DNA of 64,000 nt from Cruoricaptor ignavus (GCF_900141665.1 NZ_FQYI01000002.1:62001-126000); one strand, 5' to 3'. Shown: positions 1 through 9,102, numbered from the stretch's first letter. Translations and numbers: made by a program. The notes: generated by a model not told the origin, from the sequence alone.

Positions 1-1198
1 TTTTGTCGTAAGATTTCAGCGAATCTTCCGGCTTAATCAGCGATGGAATAAAATGATTCAGCAACTCGTACATCACATTGTAGCCGGCGTTTTCAATCTC
101 TACCACCGCTTTATGATTGTAAATTTTCTCCACAGAAAACCGCTCAATTTCCGCCAGAGTTCGGTTCTCGCTTTTGTAAATATCGAGCAGGGCTTTGTCC
201 AGAGTTCCGCTTAAAATCTGTTCAAAATTAATTTGGTAAAGCTCAAAAGCCTTGTTTATCAGCGCATTGATGACCTTTGCCCTCAAATAAGAAATTCGAT
301 CATTCGCATTGGTTATCAAGCCAAGTTTGGTCCTAACTCTTTCAGTATCAGGGTTTTCCGACTGAATTAAATCGAAAAATAAATTCTCACAATCTGCCGT
401 GGAAATGATGCCAAGCCTGTGGGCATCCTCCATATCGATAATATTGTAGCAAATATCATCCGCTGCTTCTACCAGCCAAACGAACGGATGTCTCCTGAAA
501 ATCAATGGGTTATCACAGTCCATTTGCATCGAAACTTCAAGTGCCACTTCTTCAAACAGCGCCTTTTCATTTTGGAAGAATCCGAACTTTTTTCTGTGGA
601 TGATGCCTTTCTTTTTGGCGATGGCTTCGCACGGATATTTTGCAATCGCCGATAAAGTGCTGAAGGTCAGTTGCATACCGCCTAAATCCTTGCCAGTTTG
701 CTGCTGTGTGAGCACGCGGAAAGCATTGGCGTTTCCTTCAAAATTGATTAAATCTGCCCATTCATTTTCGTGAAAAAATTCCTTCAGCGAAGATTCATTT
801 CTTTCGAAATAGCTTGCAATCGCATCTTCACCGGAATGCCCGAAAGCCGGATTTCCGATGTCGTGACAAAGGCAGGCAGCGGCAATTACGGTGGGCAAAT
901 GATGCCTGTAAAATTCCGCCGATTCCGCTGACAAATCCGCAGAATATTTCTCGTGGATGAAATCTCCCGCAAGCATTCCCAAACTTCTGCCCACGGAAGA
1001 AACTTCCAGCGAATGCGTAAGCCTGTTATGCACGAAAACGCTGCCTGGCAAAGGGAAAACCTGCGTTTTGTTCTGCAGCCTTCGGAAAGCCGACGAGAAA
1101 ATTATCCTGTCATAATCCCGCTGAAAATCCGTTCTATTGGCAGGCGTTGGCAGGCTGTTTCCGGTTCTTCGGTTGGTGTAAATTTGGTTGAGATTCAC
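1..1198 (-). CDS. dgt: Deoxyguanosinetriphosphate triphosphohydrolase (partial, C-terminus beyond window)
   Basis: Hydrolyses dGTP to deoxyguanosine and tripolyphosphate in the cytoplasm, adjusting dNTP pools. Reading the minus strand from 1198, the protein begins with an N-terminus typical of dGTPases (MNLNQIYTNRRTGNS), followed by RLTHSLEVS and CLCHDIGNPAFGHSGED, which supply the HD-superfamily metal ligands. About 399 codons are visible and the reading frame is still open at base 1, so the C-terminus is missing. The start is GTG at 1196-1198: an in-frame TGA lies two codons upstream and no ATG occurs near the conserved N-terminus. It lies downstream of gcvP on the same strand, separated by a terminator hairpin, so it is probably transcribed separately. 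Confidence 0.93.
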   Translation of the reverse strand, partial: MNLNQIYTNRRTGNSLPTPANRTDFQRDYDRIIFSSAFRRLQNKTQVFPLPGSVFVHNRLTHSLEVSSVGRSLGMLAGDFIHEKYSADLSAESAEFYRHHLPTVIAAACLCHDIGNPAFGHSGEDAIASYFERNESSLKEFFHENEWADLINFEGNANAFRVLTQQQTGKDLGGMQLTFSTLSAIAKYPCEAIAKKKGIIHRKKFGFFQNEKALFEEVALEVSMQMDCDNPLIFRRHPFVWLVEAADDICYNIIDMEDAHRLGIISTADCENLFFDLIQSENPDTERVRTKLGLITNANDRISYLRAKVINALINKAFELYQINFEQILSGTLDKALLDIYKSENRTLAEIERFSVEKIYNHKAVVEIENAGYNVMYELLNHFIPSLIKPEDSLKSYDK

Positions 1199-1212
1199 GC
1201 TTCAAATTTAGG

Positions 1213-1247
1213 CAAAAAAATTCCCGACGAAATATAATCATCGGGAA
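1213..1247 (-). terminator. Rho-independent terminator after gcvP
   Basis: On the minus strand TTCCCGA and TCGGGAA (1241-1247 with 1221-1227) form a stem that is followed by a run of T (A run at 1213-1222 on the plus strand). It sits between the gcvP stop and the dgt start. Confidence 0.75.
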
Positions 1248-1266
1248 ATAATTGATAATCAATAAA

Positions 1267-4125
1267 TTACTGATACGCTTCAATTGGCGCACAGGTACAA
1301 ATCAGGTTTCTGTCGCCGAAAGCCTCATCCACTCTTGAAACGGACGGGAAGAATTTTCTTTCGCGCACCCACTCCAGCGGATAGGCTGCCTTTTCCCTAG
1401 TGTACGGCTTGTCCCAGCTGTCGGAAATTACGATTTGCTCAGTGTGCGGCGCATTTTTCACGACATTATTTTTCGCATCGGCTTCGCCGCTTGCAATCTC
1501 ATCAATTTCCTTTTTAATGTTGATCAGCGCTTCGGCAAAACGGTCAAGCTCTTCCTTGCTTTCGGATTCCGTAGGCTCAATCATTAGCGTTCCGGCAACA
1601 GGGAATGATACCGTAGGTGCGTGGAAACCGTAGTCCATCAAGCGTTTCGCAACATCAGCCACTTCAATCCCCAGCGGTTTGTACTGGCGGAAATCCACGA
1701 TGCATTCGTGCGCTACCCTGCCCTTTTCATTGGCATAAAGAATCGGGAAATGCTCTGCCAGAAGTTCTTTAAGATAATTGGCGTTCAGAATGGCGTGCGA
1801 AGTCGCGAGTTTCAAACCTTCTGCGCCAAGCATTTTGATATAAGCGTAAGAAATGTTGCAAACCAGCGCAGAGCCGTACGGCGCACCGGAAATCGCATCT
1901 ATGGAATCCGCTGTGCCCACCTTAATGTTTGGATTGGAAGGCAGAAATTTCACGAGGTGTTCCGCCACGCAAATCGGGCCTACACCAGGGCCACCGCCAC
2001 CGTGCGGAATTGCGAAAGTTTTGTGCAAATTCAAATGGCAAACATCCGCACCGATGAAACCTGGACTCGTGAAAGCCACCTGAGCATTCAAATTGGCGCC
2101 ATCCATATACACCTGCCCGCCGTTTTCGTGAACCGTGGCGATGATGTCCTTAATATTAGCATCGAAAAAGCCGTAGGTTGATGGGTAAGTAATCATTGCC
2201 GCCGCAAGATTTTCGCTGTGCTCTTCGGCTTTTGCCCTGAAATCATCCAGGTCAATTTCGCCGTTTTCCAGATTTTTCACCACCACCACTTTCAGGCCGG
2301 CAATCACGGCGGAAGCTGGGTTCGTGCCGTGCGCAGACTGAGGAATCAGCACGATGTTCCGGTGCTCTTCACCGTTGGATTTATGGTATGCTCTGATGAC
2401 CATCAGCCCCGCATATTCACCTTGTGCACCGGAATTTGGCTGCAGCGAAGTTCCTGCAAAACCTGTGATTTCCGCCAAATCTTTTTCCAGTTCCTTCAGC
2501 ATTAATTGGTAGCCTTTCGCCTGATTTTGCGGAACGAACGGGTGCACACCGCCCCATTCATCCCAGCTCAGCGGAAGCATTTCCGCAGCAGCGTTCAACT
2601 TCATAGTGCAGGAACCGAGCGAAATCATCGATTGCGTCAAAGAAATGTCCCTCCGTTCCAGCCGCTTGATGTAGCGCATCAGCTCGGTTTCCGTATGATA
2701 TTTTTGGAAAACTTCTTCCTGAAGAATTTCATCCTTTCTCAAAAGATTTTCCGGAAGTGAAAATTCCTCCCAAATTTCCAGCCGGAAACTTTGCTTGCTC
2801 TTGAACGAAGCAAAAGTATCCGCTAATTTCTGCAGTTTGGCAAGCGTCGTGGTTTCATTAACGGAAAGGCTCACAATGCCTTCTGAGAAGTAGTTCAGGT
2901 TGATACTTTGCTCCTCCATTTTGCGCTGCAGCGCCTTTTTCTCGTCTTCGCTCATCCGGATTTTCACGGTATCGAAAACGCTGTCTTCCACCACATCATA
3001 GCCCAAAATCTTCAGCGCATTGGCAATCGTATTTGTTTTGAAATGAATTTGGTTGGCGATGAATTCCAAGCCTTTCGGCCCGTGATAAACGGCGTACATT
3101 CCAGCCATTACAGCCAGTAAAACCTGCGCCGTGCAGATGTTGGAAGTCGCCTTTTCGCGTTTGATGTGCTGCTCCCTCGTTTGAAGCGCCATCCTGAGCG
3201 CTCTGCCACCATACATATCCTGGGAAACACCGATGATTCTTCCCGGTATATCGCGCTTATAATTTTCTTTGCAAGCGAAAAATGCAGCGTGCGGCCCGCC
3301 GTAACCTAATGGGATGCCGAAGCGCTGCGTAGTGCCTACCGCACAATCTGCACCCATATCAGCCGGCGATTTCAACTTCACCAAGGCCATAGGATCGCAG
3401 GCAACGGCCACCTGAAGATTTTTATTTTTGAATTCTGAAATGGCATCGGTATAATCTTCCACCACACCGTTTTTCCCGGGATACTGCAGCAGCACGCCGA
3501 AGAAACTCTCATCCAGATTCTCAGATTTGTGGCAGCCTTCCACGATTTCAATTCCAAGTCCGTAGGCCTTAGTTTTCAGTACGGCTAAAGTTTGCGGCAG
3601 CACCAGTTCGCTCACGAAAAACTTATTGGCACCCGCCTTTTTCTGCTCTCTCGTCCTATTTTGGAAAAACATATTCATCGCCTCTGCAGCAGCCGTAGAT
3701 TCATCGAGCAGCGAAGCATTGGCAATCGGGAAGCCCGTCAAATCTGAAACTACGGTCTGGAAATTTAGCAGCGCTTCCATCCTGCCCTGCGCAATTTCCG
3801 CCTGGTATGGCGTGTATGCGGTGTACCACGATGGATTTTCAAAAATGTTCCGCTGAATGGCAGCAGGCAAAATGGCTTCGTGGTAACCGAAACCGATGTA
3901 TGTATCGAAAATCTGATTTTTCGATGCCAGCGCTTTGGAATGCGCCAAAAGTTCCGATTCGGAAAGCGGTTCGGAAATATTCAGGTCTTTTTCCGAACGG
4001 ATTTTTTCGGGTATGGTTTGGTTGATGAGCTCATCAAGAGAATGCACGCCTATTCTCTCCAGCATTGCCTGCTTGTCATCTTCGTTCAAAGCAATGTGGC
4101 GGTTTTGAAATTTCGTCGTATTCAT
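1267..4125 (-). CDS. gcvP: Glycine dehydrogenase (aminomethyl-transferring), P-protein of the glycine cleavage system
   Basis: Decarboxylates glycine with pyridoxal phosphate and passes the aminomethyl group to the lipoyl H-protein; cytoplasmic. The 952 residues match the fused single-chain P-protein (N- and C-terminal halves joined) rather than the two-subunit GcvPA/GcvPB form. The PLP-binding lysine is in LNLHKTFAIPHGGGGPG at about residue 702, preceded by MDGANLNAQV. The N-terminal half has the expected YTPYQAEIAQGR and GGPHAAFFA segments. No gcvT or gcvH is adjacent, so the remaining subunits are encoded elsewhere. No glycine riboswitch is visible in the 70 bases upstream. Several open frames lie antisense to this gene and are shadows. 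Confidence 0.97.
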   Translation of the reverse strand: MNTTKFQNRHIALNEDDKQAMLERIGVHSLDELINQTIPEKIRSEKDLNISEPLSESELLAHSKALASKNQIFDTYIGFGYHEAILPAAIQRNIFENPSWYTAYTPYQAEIAQGRMEALLNFQTVVSDLTGFPIANASLLDESTAAAEAMNMFFQNRTREQKKAGANKFFVSELVLPQTLAVLKTKAYGLGIEIVEGCHKSENLDESFFGVLLQYPGKNGVVEDYTDAISEFKNKNLQVAVACDPMALVKLKSPADMGADCAVGTTQRFGIPLGYGGPHAAFFACKENYKRDIPGRIIGVSQDMYGGRALRMALQTREQHIKREKATSNICTAQVLLAVMAGMYAVYHGPKGLEFIANQIHFKTNTIANALKILGYDVVEDSVFDTVKIRMSEDEKKALQRKMEEQSINLNYFSEGIVSLSVNETTTLAKLQKLADTFASFKSKQSFRLEIWEEFSLPENLLRKDEILQEEVFQKYHTETELMRYIKRLERRDISLTQSMISLGSCTMKLNAAAEMLPLSWDEWGGVHPFVPQNQAKGYQLMLKELEKDLAEITGFAGTSLQPNSGAQGEYAGLMVIRAYHKSNGEEHRNIVLIPQSAHGTNPASAVIAGLKVVVVKNLENGEIDLDDFRAKAEEHSENLAAAMITYPSTYGFFDANIKDIIATVHENGGQVYMDGANLNAQVAFTSPGFIGADVCHLNLHKTFAIPHGGGGPGVGPICVAEHLVKFLPSNPNIKVGTADSIDAISGAPYGSALVCNISYAYIKMLGAEGLKLATSHAILNANYLKELLAEHFPILYANEKGRVAHECIVDFRQYKPLGIEVADVAKRLMDYGFHAPTVSFPVAGTLMIEPTESESKEELDRFAEALINIKKEIDEIASGEADAKNNVVKNAPHTEQIVISDSWDKPYTREKAAYPLEWVRERKFFPSVSRVDEAFGDRNLICTCAPIEAYQ

Positions 4126-4195
4126 TTAGGGGAAACTTTATTGGTGTAAAAATACGAAAATTTCCCAAAAAATTTTCTCAAGTGAAAATACGAAA

Positions 4196-4843
4196 TTAAT
4201 AACTAAAGAAGAAAAGCATTATGAAAAATAAAATCAGTAAAACAATGGTAAGGCAGCCGGAAATTCCAAATCCCCCAGTTCTATAGACCACCGTTCTTGG
4301 TGTAGGCCTTCGGAAAATTTCTTCGGCAGGATGCCTGAAAGTTCCAGAAAAACTGTCGGTTATTTCGGTGAAGGTAATGCCTTTCGCAACAGACTTATTG
4401 GTGAGCGTATTGGTAGCCTGCAACACCACGCTGAATTTTCCGCCCTGAAATTCATTGATTTTAAAGGTTCTTTCGCCATAAGATTTTTCTAAACCAAACG
4501 GCAGAATTTTTACCAAATCTGCATTTACGGTTTGCCAGGAAATCGTGATGCTTTCGCCCTTTCTCACGAAAGTTTTATCCGCCGTGAAAGTTTTGATGTA
4601 AGGCGGCAAATCGCTGCGCTCTGCCTTCACGGCATTTCCCGTGGAAGCATCGTATTTACGGCGCTTTTCATCATTGCTGAGAACTTCGTACGCCTCCTGA
4701 ACCTCGCGGAATCTGTTGGCAAAAAACTCGCTGCCTTCGTTCACATCAGGGTGATATTTCAGCGATAGCGCACGGTAGGCCTTGCGGATTTCATCCTGCG
4801 AAGCGCCCTTTTCTACGCCGAGAAAATAGTAGTAATCCTTCAA
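4196..4843 (-). CDS. J-domain protein with C-terminal membrane anchor
   Basis: The first 65 residues or so are a DnaJ J domain with the diagnostic HPD triad at residues 31-33 ([10 protein letters not shown]) and the usual flanking helices ([38 protein letters not shown]). J domains stimulate the ATPase of DnaK-type Hsp70. Residues 80-165 look like a beta-rich module ([18 protein letters not shown] and following), perhaps Ig-like, in place of the Gly/Phe and zinc-finger regions of true DnaJ. The last 25 residues are a strong hydrophobic segment ending in IMLFFFSY, so the protein is probably tail-anchored with the J domain in the cytoplasm. It is therefore a specialised co-chaperone, not DnaJ itself; the client is unknown. 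Confidence 0.85.
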   Translation of the reverse strand: MKDYYYFLGVEKGASQDEIRKAYRALSLKYHPDVNEGSEFFANRFREVQEAYEVLSNDEKRRKYDASTGNAVKAERSDLPPYIKTFTADKTFVRKGESITISWQTVNADLVKILPFGLEKSYGERTFKINEFQGGKFSVVLQATNTLTNKSVAKGITFTEITDSFSGTFRHPAEEIFRRPTPRTVVYRTGGFGISGCLTIVLLILFFIMLFFFSY

Positions 4844-4867
4844 AAAAACAGAATTTTATATAAGAAT

Positions 4868-4894
4868 AAAATCCGACAGGGTATGCCGGATTTT
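4868..4894 (-). terminator. Terminator hairpin between the 81-residue gene and the J-protein gene
   Basis: AAAATCCG (4868-4875) pairs with CGGATTTT (4887-4894) around an 11-base loop. It lies just past the stop of the 4910-5155 minus-strand gene and ends in T residues in that direction. Confidence 0.65.
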
Positions 4895-4909
4895 ATCACT
4901 GTTTGGTCT

Positions 4910-5155
4910 TTAAAACTTGCAAATACCTTGCAGCATCGTCCTGAAAATAGGGCTGGCGTTCTGGCGGAAGTCCTCATACTCTTCCTCGCTCAGGTTTCGG
5001 ATGCCGTCTAGCAGATCGCCAGGCGTGCTCGCATCGATGTTAAAATCGTCCATCACTTCTTCGAAAAGGCTTCTTTTAGCGTAAATTTTCTGAATAACTG
5101 CAGAGGCTGCAACTGCTGCGGCTGCGCCAAGCACGAATTTTAGGGGCTTCTTCAT
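4910..5155 (-). CDS. Small hypothetical protein with N-terminal hydrophobic helix
   Basis: An 81-residue protein not assigned to a family. Residues 1-22 (MKKPLKFVLGAAAAVAASAV) form a positively charged start followed by an Ala/Val helix that could be a signal peptide or an anchor; no lipobox or clear cleavage site is seen. The remainder is acidic and helical (FEEVMDDFNIDA, NLSEEEYEDFR). A terminator hairpin follows its stop. It is probably a real gene given its codon pattern and position between same-strand genes with no competing frame, but its function cannot be stated. Confidence 0.65.
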   Translation of the reverse strand: MKKPLKFVLGAAAAVAASAVIQKIYAKRSLFEEVMDDFNIDASTPGDLLDGIRNLSEEEYEDFRQNASPIFRTMLQGICKF

Positions 5156-5252
5156 TGTCTTTATTTTTTTGATAAATTTAGTAAAATCCCCGAAATTTCA
5201 AAAACCTGAGTGAAAAAAATTCCTGAGTTATCTAAATCTTATCTTCTGTGGT

Positions 5253-5669
5253 TTATTTCTGCCGTTCCGCGTATTTATGGAAATTATCCAGAATATTATA
5301 CCAATTCTCCCGCTGGGTACGCCAAGACAGGCCTTTTCTCGGCATAAAGGAGTAGGTGATGTCCGTAGTGGCCGCATCAAGTGGTTGAAAATCCACATTC
5401 ACCTCTCTGCCATCCTCCATCGCCATAGTTATGTGCCGGTGCATATCTATCCTGCTGTAGGTGCCGGCGATGTCGTAGGAGAATTTAAATTTCTTCAAAA
5501 GCATAGTGAAGCGGAAATGTCCGCCCTCGCGGAAATCTACATCCACTTTCGGGCAGCTCCACTCCCCGGATTGCACATTCCATTTGGTAATATGTTCCGG
5601 CTTGGTGTACAGATCCCAAACTTTTTCTACAGGTTTTAATATTCTGATATTTAATACAATTGGCTCCAT
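5253..5669 (-). CDS. SRPBCC (AHSA1/START-like) domain protein
   Basis: A 138-residue protein whose start (EPIVLNIRILKPVEKVWDLYTKPEHITKWN) is the characteristic opening of AHSA1-type SRPBCC proteins, followed by FREGGHFRF and a C-terminal helix (WRTQRENWYNILDNFHKYAE). The fold is a single helix-grip domain with a hydrophobic ligand cavity; Bacteroidota members are generally uncharacterised. Cytoplasmic, no signal peptide. It lies alone between terminator-like hairpins, downstream of the hdeD-like gene on the same strand. Family membership is reasonably sure; ligand and role are unknown. Confidence 0.8.
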   Translation of the reverse strand: MEPIVLNIRILKPVEKVWDLYTKPEHITKWNVQSGEWSCPKVDVDFREGGHFRFTMLLKKFKFSYDIAGTYSRIDMHRHITMAMEDGREVNVDFQPLDAATTDITYSFMPRKGLSWRTQRENWYNILDNFHKYAERQK

Positions 5670-5726
5670 CGGGTTGATTTATATCGCAGCAAGGTAATAA
5701 ATAATTTTAAATTTTTTACAATAAAA

Positions 5727-5756
5727 AAAATCCGCCCAAAAAATGTGGCGGATTTT
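5727..5756 (-). terminator. Rho-independent terminator after the HdeD-like gene
   Basis: AAAATCCGCC (5727-5736) and GGCGGATTTT (5747-5756) form a perfect 10-bp stem with a 10-base loop; T-rich sequence follows on the minus strand. It sits 20 bases past the stop of the gene at 5776-6390. Confidence 0.8.
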
Positions 5757-5775
5757 AAAGACCTATATTAGCTGA

Positions 5776-6390
5776 CTAAAGGTTGTCGCTTCCTTCGCGG
5801 AAATTTTTCACGGAATCCCGCACGCCATCTACCCTGTTCTTCAACTTTTTCAGATCAAAGGCGAGGATCGCAGCATTTATACCTACCATTATGAAGGTAA
5901 CCGCAGTCATCACCACGATGGAATACGCCCCAAAGAGCGGATCGGAGATTATCATAAATGAAAGTATCAGCCCGAGAACCGCGGTGAGGATAAGCCCCCA
6001 GGAGGTACCCAGACCCATACTGCTGTGCTGGAAGGCGAGCCCCAGCGCAAAAACAGAGCGGAACATAAGCGTGAAGCCCACCACATAAGGGAGCACGGCG
6101 GCAGAAATACCTGGATATATCAGCAGATAAATACCTATCACCGTGGAGAATATACCGCTTACCAAATACCAGCCCCAGCCGTTTATAGACTCCCGGTTGG
6201 AGAAGGAAAAGAAGATTTCAAAAATACCGGAAAGCAGGAAAGTCCACGCAAAAAATATAGCAAGCCCGAGGTAGGCGCCCACGGGTTGCGAAAACAAAAA
6301 TACCCCGAACGCTATGAAGAGAATGCCGATAATTAGCGGGGTGTACCAATGCTTTAGCCTGCTGTAGGCTGCGTCTAAAATTTCTCCCAT
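5776..6390 (-). CDS. HdeD-family (DUF308) membrane protein
   Basis: A 204-residue integral membrane protein with six hydrophobic segments in three pairs, for example YTPLIIGILFIAFGVFLF, GAYLGLAIFFAWTFLLSGIF and SFMIISDPLFGAYSIVVM. The spacing and Gly-rich helices with a repeated paired architecture fit the HdeD/DUF308 family, known from acid resistance in E. coli but of unclear function elsewhere. The C-terminal 30 residues are hydrophilic and charged. It starts 3 bases after the tpx stop and is almost certainly co-transcribed with tpx, suggesting a stress-response context. A strong terminator follows it. Confidence 0.82.
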   Translation of the reverse strand: MGEILDAAYSRLKHWYTPLIIGILFIAFGVFLFSQPVGAYLGLAIFFAWTFLLSGIFEIFFSFSNRESINGWGWYLVSGIFSTVIGIYLLIYPGISAAVLPYVVGFTLMFRSVFALGLAFQHSSMGLGTSWGLILTAVLGLILSFMIISDPLFGAYSIVVMTAVTFIMVGINAAILAFDLKKLKNRVDGVRDSVKNFREGSDNL

Positions 6391-6393
6391 TTT

Positions 6394-6894
6394 TTATTGG
6401 TTTAATGATTTTAATGCACTTTCATAGTCAGGCTCGTTAGTAATTTCCGGCACCTGCTCCGTATAGATTACCTTGTTATTTTCATCTGCCACCACTACCG
6501 CGCGGGAGAGCAGCCCCTGCATCGGTCCGCTGGAGATTTTTACGCCGAGATCATCTCCGAAGCTGCCACGGAAATCCGATAGCGTTTCCACATTACCCAG
6601 GCCTTCAGCAGCGCAGAACCGGCCCAAGGCAAACGGAAGATCTTTGGATACATTGATAACCACGGTATTTTCCAGCGTGTTGGCTTCCTCATTAAATTTC
6701 CTCGCGGCTGCAGCGCAAACCCCCGTGTCTATGCTTGGGAAGATGTTAAAAATCTTTTTCTTTCCATCAAAATCCTTTAAAGTTTTTTCCTCCAGCTGAG
6801 CATTTACAAGGTTAAAATCCTGCAGTGTGGTGCCATTTTGCGGAAGAGAACCTACCGTTTGGATGTCGTTTCCTTTTAGTTTGATTGTTGCCAT
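6394..6894 (-). CDS. tpx: Thiol peroxidase (atypical 2-Cys peroxiredoxin)
   Basis: Reduces hydrogen and alkyl peroxides using thioredoxin; in Gram-negatives usually cytoplasmic or periplasmic, here without a signal peptide. The peroxidatic cysteine is in FPSIDTGVC (Cys60) and the resolving cysteine in LGRFCAAEG (Cys94), matching the Cys61/Cys95 pair of E. coli Tpx. The C-terminal segments SRAVVVADENNKVIYTEQV and EITNEPDYESAL are also diagnostic. I chose the ATG at 6892-6894 (MATIKLKGND, 166 residues) because Tpx proteins begin there; a start 7 codons upstream is possible but adds unconserved residues. It is followed immediately by the hdeD-like gene. Confidence 0.95.
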   Translation of the reverse strand: MATIKLKGNDIQTVGSLPQNGTTLQDFNLVNAQLEEKTLKDFDGKKKIFNIFPSIDTGVCAAAARKFNEEANTLENTVVINVSKDLPFALGRFCAAEGLGNVETLSDFRGSFGDDLGVKISSGPMQGLLSRAVVVADENNKVIYTEQVPEITNEPDYESALKSLNQ

Positions 6895-7113
6895 TATTTT
6901 ATTTTTACTATTCAACTTTTTGCCAGCTAATACTGTGCCTTACCCGTCAAAAAGGCATTAATTTTTACTTAAAAAGAGACAAATATTCACTTGGATAAGT
7001 TCAATTTCTTTCAAATATTTAGTTGGTATCAAGCTTGGGACAAATTTAAAATAATAGCTGTTCAAAATATTTCAGGCAAGGATTTTTATTGAAATATTTC
7101 GCATATTTACAGC

Positions 7114-8319
7114 ATGAAACTGCGATCCTCCGAACCCTTCTGGCTAGTGAAAAACGGCCTCCTGAACTCCTATCCATCCCTACAAGAAAACGCCGAGTGC
7201 GATGTGCTGATCATCGGGAGCGGTATTACGGGCGCGCTGGTGGCGAACCGCTGCGCGAAGGATGGCTACTCCACCATAGTTGCCGACCGCCGGGAGACCG
7301 CCACCGGCAGCACGAGCGCCACTACGGCCATGCTCCAGTATGAAATTGATTTAATGCTTTGCGACCTTATCCCGAAAATTGGTGAGGAAGGTGCCGTGGC
7401 GAGCTACAGGGCGTGCTCCGAAGCTATTGATAAGGTAGGGCATTTGCACGCTGAAATCAATTCCGAAGCAGGCTTCCGAAAGAAAGATTCGCTATATTTT
7501 GCCTCTCGGCGCAGGCATCTGAAACACCTTAGGGAAGAGTATGAAGCAAGGGCTGCGCACGGCTTCCCTGTGGAGTGGCTGGATGCTGAAGAAATCTCGG
7601 AGAGATACGGACTGCAGAACAGCTTCGGAGGCATCCTGAGCCACCAGGGCGCAAGTATTGACGGATTCAGATTCGCCCACGACCTGCTCTCTGCAGCTGT
7701 GGAGCGCGGTCTTAGAATTTTTGACAAAACTGAATTCCAAAATATTTCTCATAATGAAGACGCTATTACCGCGATTAGCACCGAGGGTTTTGAGATTAAG
7801 GCAAAAAAAATAATATACTGCACAGGTTTCGAGACGGTGGAAATCCTGAAAGAAAATTTTGTAGACCTGCTCTCCACCTACGCCATCGTGGGCGAGCAGC
7901 AATCAGAAAACTGCGACGGGCTGAAAGATACGCTCTTCTGGAACACCGGCGACCCCTACGAGTACTTCCGCACTACGGACGACGGCAGGATCCTCATAGG
8001 CGGGCTGGATGATGATTTCAGCAATGCCAAGCGCCGCGATGCGAAACTTGAAAAAAAAGCCCTGCGGCTGGAGAAATACATTCATAAAAACCTCCCCGAC
8101 TACCAGTTCCGCACGGACTTCGCCTGGGCGGGGACTTTCGGCTCTACCAAGGACGGTCTGCCGTACATCGGGGAGCATAAAGACTTCCCGAACGGCTATT
8201 TTGTGCTGGGCTTTGGCGGCAACGGGATTACTTTCTCCGTAGCCGGTGCAGATATGGTTTCAGATTATCTGCGTGGCAAAGAGCATCCGCTGTCCCAATG
8301 GTTTAAATTCGGAAGATAA
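7114..8319 (+). CDS. FAD-dependent oxidoreductase of the D-amino acid oxidase / glycine oxidase (DAO) family
   Basis: A 401-residue soluble protein with an N-terminal Rossmann FAD-binding motif, VLIIGSGITGALVA (Gly35, Gly37, Gly40), and a C-terminal second FAD-contact region (GRILIGGLDDD, LPYIGEHKDFPNGYFVLGFGGNGITFS). It lacks the C-terminal Rieske domain found in some relatives. Substrate unknown: probably an amine or amino acid. It begins a plus-strand run and its stop is 3 bases before the Ku start, so the two are likely co-transcribed, although a functional link between an amine oxidase and NHEJ is not evident. Confidence 0.85.
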   Translation: MKLRSSEPFWLVKNGLLNSYPSLQENAECDVLIIGSGITGALVANRCAKDGYSTIVADRRETATGSTSATTAMLQYEIDLMLCDLIPKIGEEGAVASYRACSEAIDKVGHLHAEINSEAGFRKKDSLYFASRRRHLKHLREEYEARAAHGFPVEWLDAEEISERYGLQNSFGGILSHQGASIDGFRFAHDLLSAAVERGLRIFDKTEFQNISHNEDAITAISTEGFEIKAKKIIYCTGFETVEILKENFVDLLSTYAIVGEQQSENCDGLKDTLFWNTGDPYEYFRTTDDGRILIGGLDDDFSNAKRRDAKLEKKALRLEKYIHKNLPDYQFRTDFAWAGTFGSTKDGLPYIGEHKDFPNGYFVLGFGGNGITFSVAGADMVSDYLRGKEHPLSQWFKFGR

Positions 8320-8322
8320 AAT

Positions 8323-9102
8323 ATGAGAGCAATCTGGACGGGTGCCATTGGCTTTGGCCTGGTGAATATCCCCGTGAAACTTTACGCCGCATCAGAATCC
8401 AGCAACTTGGATCTCGATATGCTAGATAAAAACGACCTGAGCAACATCCGCTTCAAGAGGGTGAACGAGAAAACTGGAAAGGAAGTACCCTATGCCAACA
8501 TTGTAAAGGGCTACAAGCTGGAAGACGAGTACATCGTGCTGGAAGATGCAGATTTCGAAGCGGTGGCCCCGGAAAAATCCAAGCTGCTGTCCATCAAGCA
8601 ATTCGTGAAGCTGGAGGATGTGGACCCTGCGTATTACGAAACGCCTTACTTCCTTGAAGCGCAGAAAAACGGTGAGGATGCATACCGCTTACTTTTGCAG
8701 GCATTGCTGAAAACGGAAATGGCAGGCATAGGCACCTTCATTTTGCGGGACAGGGAAATTCTCGGTTTGGTAAGGCCTTACGACGGGAAAATCCTGATGG
8801 TGAACCGGATGCGTTTTCCAGAAGAAGTACGAAGCTACGAAGAACTGAAGCTGCCTCCGAAGAAAAAGGCTAAAGACGAAGAACTGAAAATGGCAGAAAT
8901 GCTCATCAGTCAGCTAGCTACGGAATTTGACCCGAAGAAATACGAGAACAGCTACTCCGCTGATTTGCTGGCAATCATCGAGAAAAAAGCCAAGGGCCAA
9001 ACCTATAAACCGACCGAAGAGAAGGAAGAAAAAACTTCCACAACAGACCTGATGGCAATGCTGAAGGCAAGCTTGGAAGGCAGCAAAAAACAGGCTGGGT
9101 AA
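8323..9102 (+). CDS. ku: Bacterial Ku protein (NHEJ DNA end-binding)
   Basis: Homodimeric ring protein that binds double-strand ends and recruits LigD. The 259 residues begin MRAIWTGAIGFGLVNIPVKLYAA, the canonical Ku opening, followed by RFKRVNEKTGKEVPY, EDADFEAVAPEKS and the bridge region (FILRDREILGLVRPYDGKILMVNRMRF). The C-terminal tail is Lys/Glu rich (KPTEEKEEKTSTTDL) like other bacterial Ku tails that interact with LigD or DNA. Its partner LigD is at 32864-35362, about 24 kb away, so the NHEJ pair is unlinked at operon level. It is packed between the FAD oxidoreductase (3-base gap) and yaaA (17-base gap). Confidence 0.96.
   Translation: MRAIWTGAIGFGLVNIPVKLYAASESSNLDLDMLDKNDLSNIRFKRVNEKTGKEVPYANIVKGYKLEDEYIVLEDADFEAVAPEKSKLLSIKQFVKLEDVDPAYYETPYFLEAQKNGEDAYRLLLQALLKTEMAGIGTFILRDREILGLVRPYDGKILMVNRMRFPEEVRSYEELKLPPKKKAKDEELKMAEMLISQLATEFDPKKYENSYSADLLAIIEKKAKGQTYKPTEEKEEKTSTTDLMAMLKASLEGSKKQAG

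Noticed and set aside
1400-4149. Several open frames of 70 to 190 codons antisense to gcvP
   Set aside because: They mirror a highly conserved coding region and have no recognisable motifs; shadows of codon usage. The same applies to antisense frames in purL, lysS, the efflux genes and others.
7089-7343. Short plus-strand frame overlapping the FAD oxidoreductase start
   Set aside because: It is out of frame with a clear FAD-binding protein and has no motif of its own.
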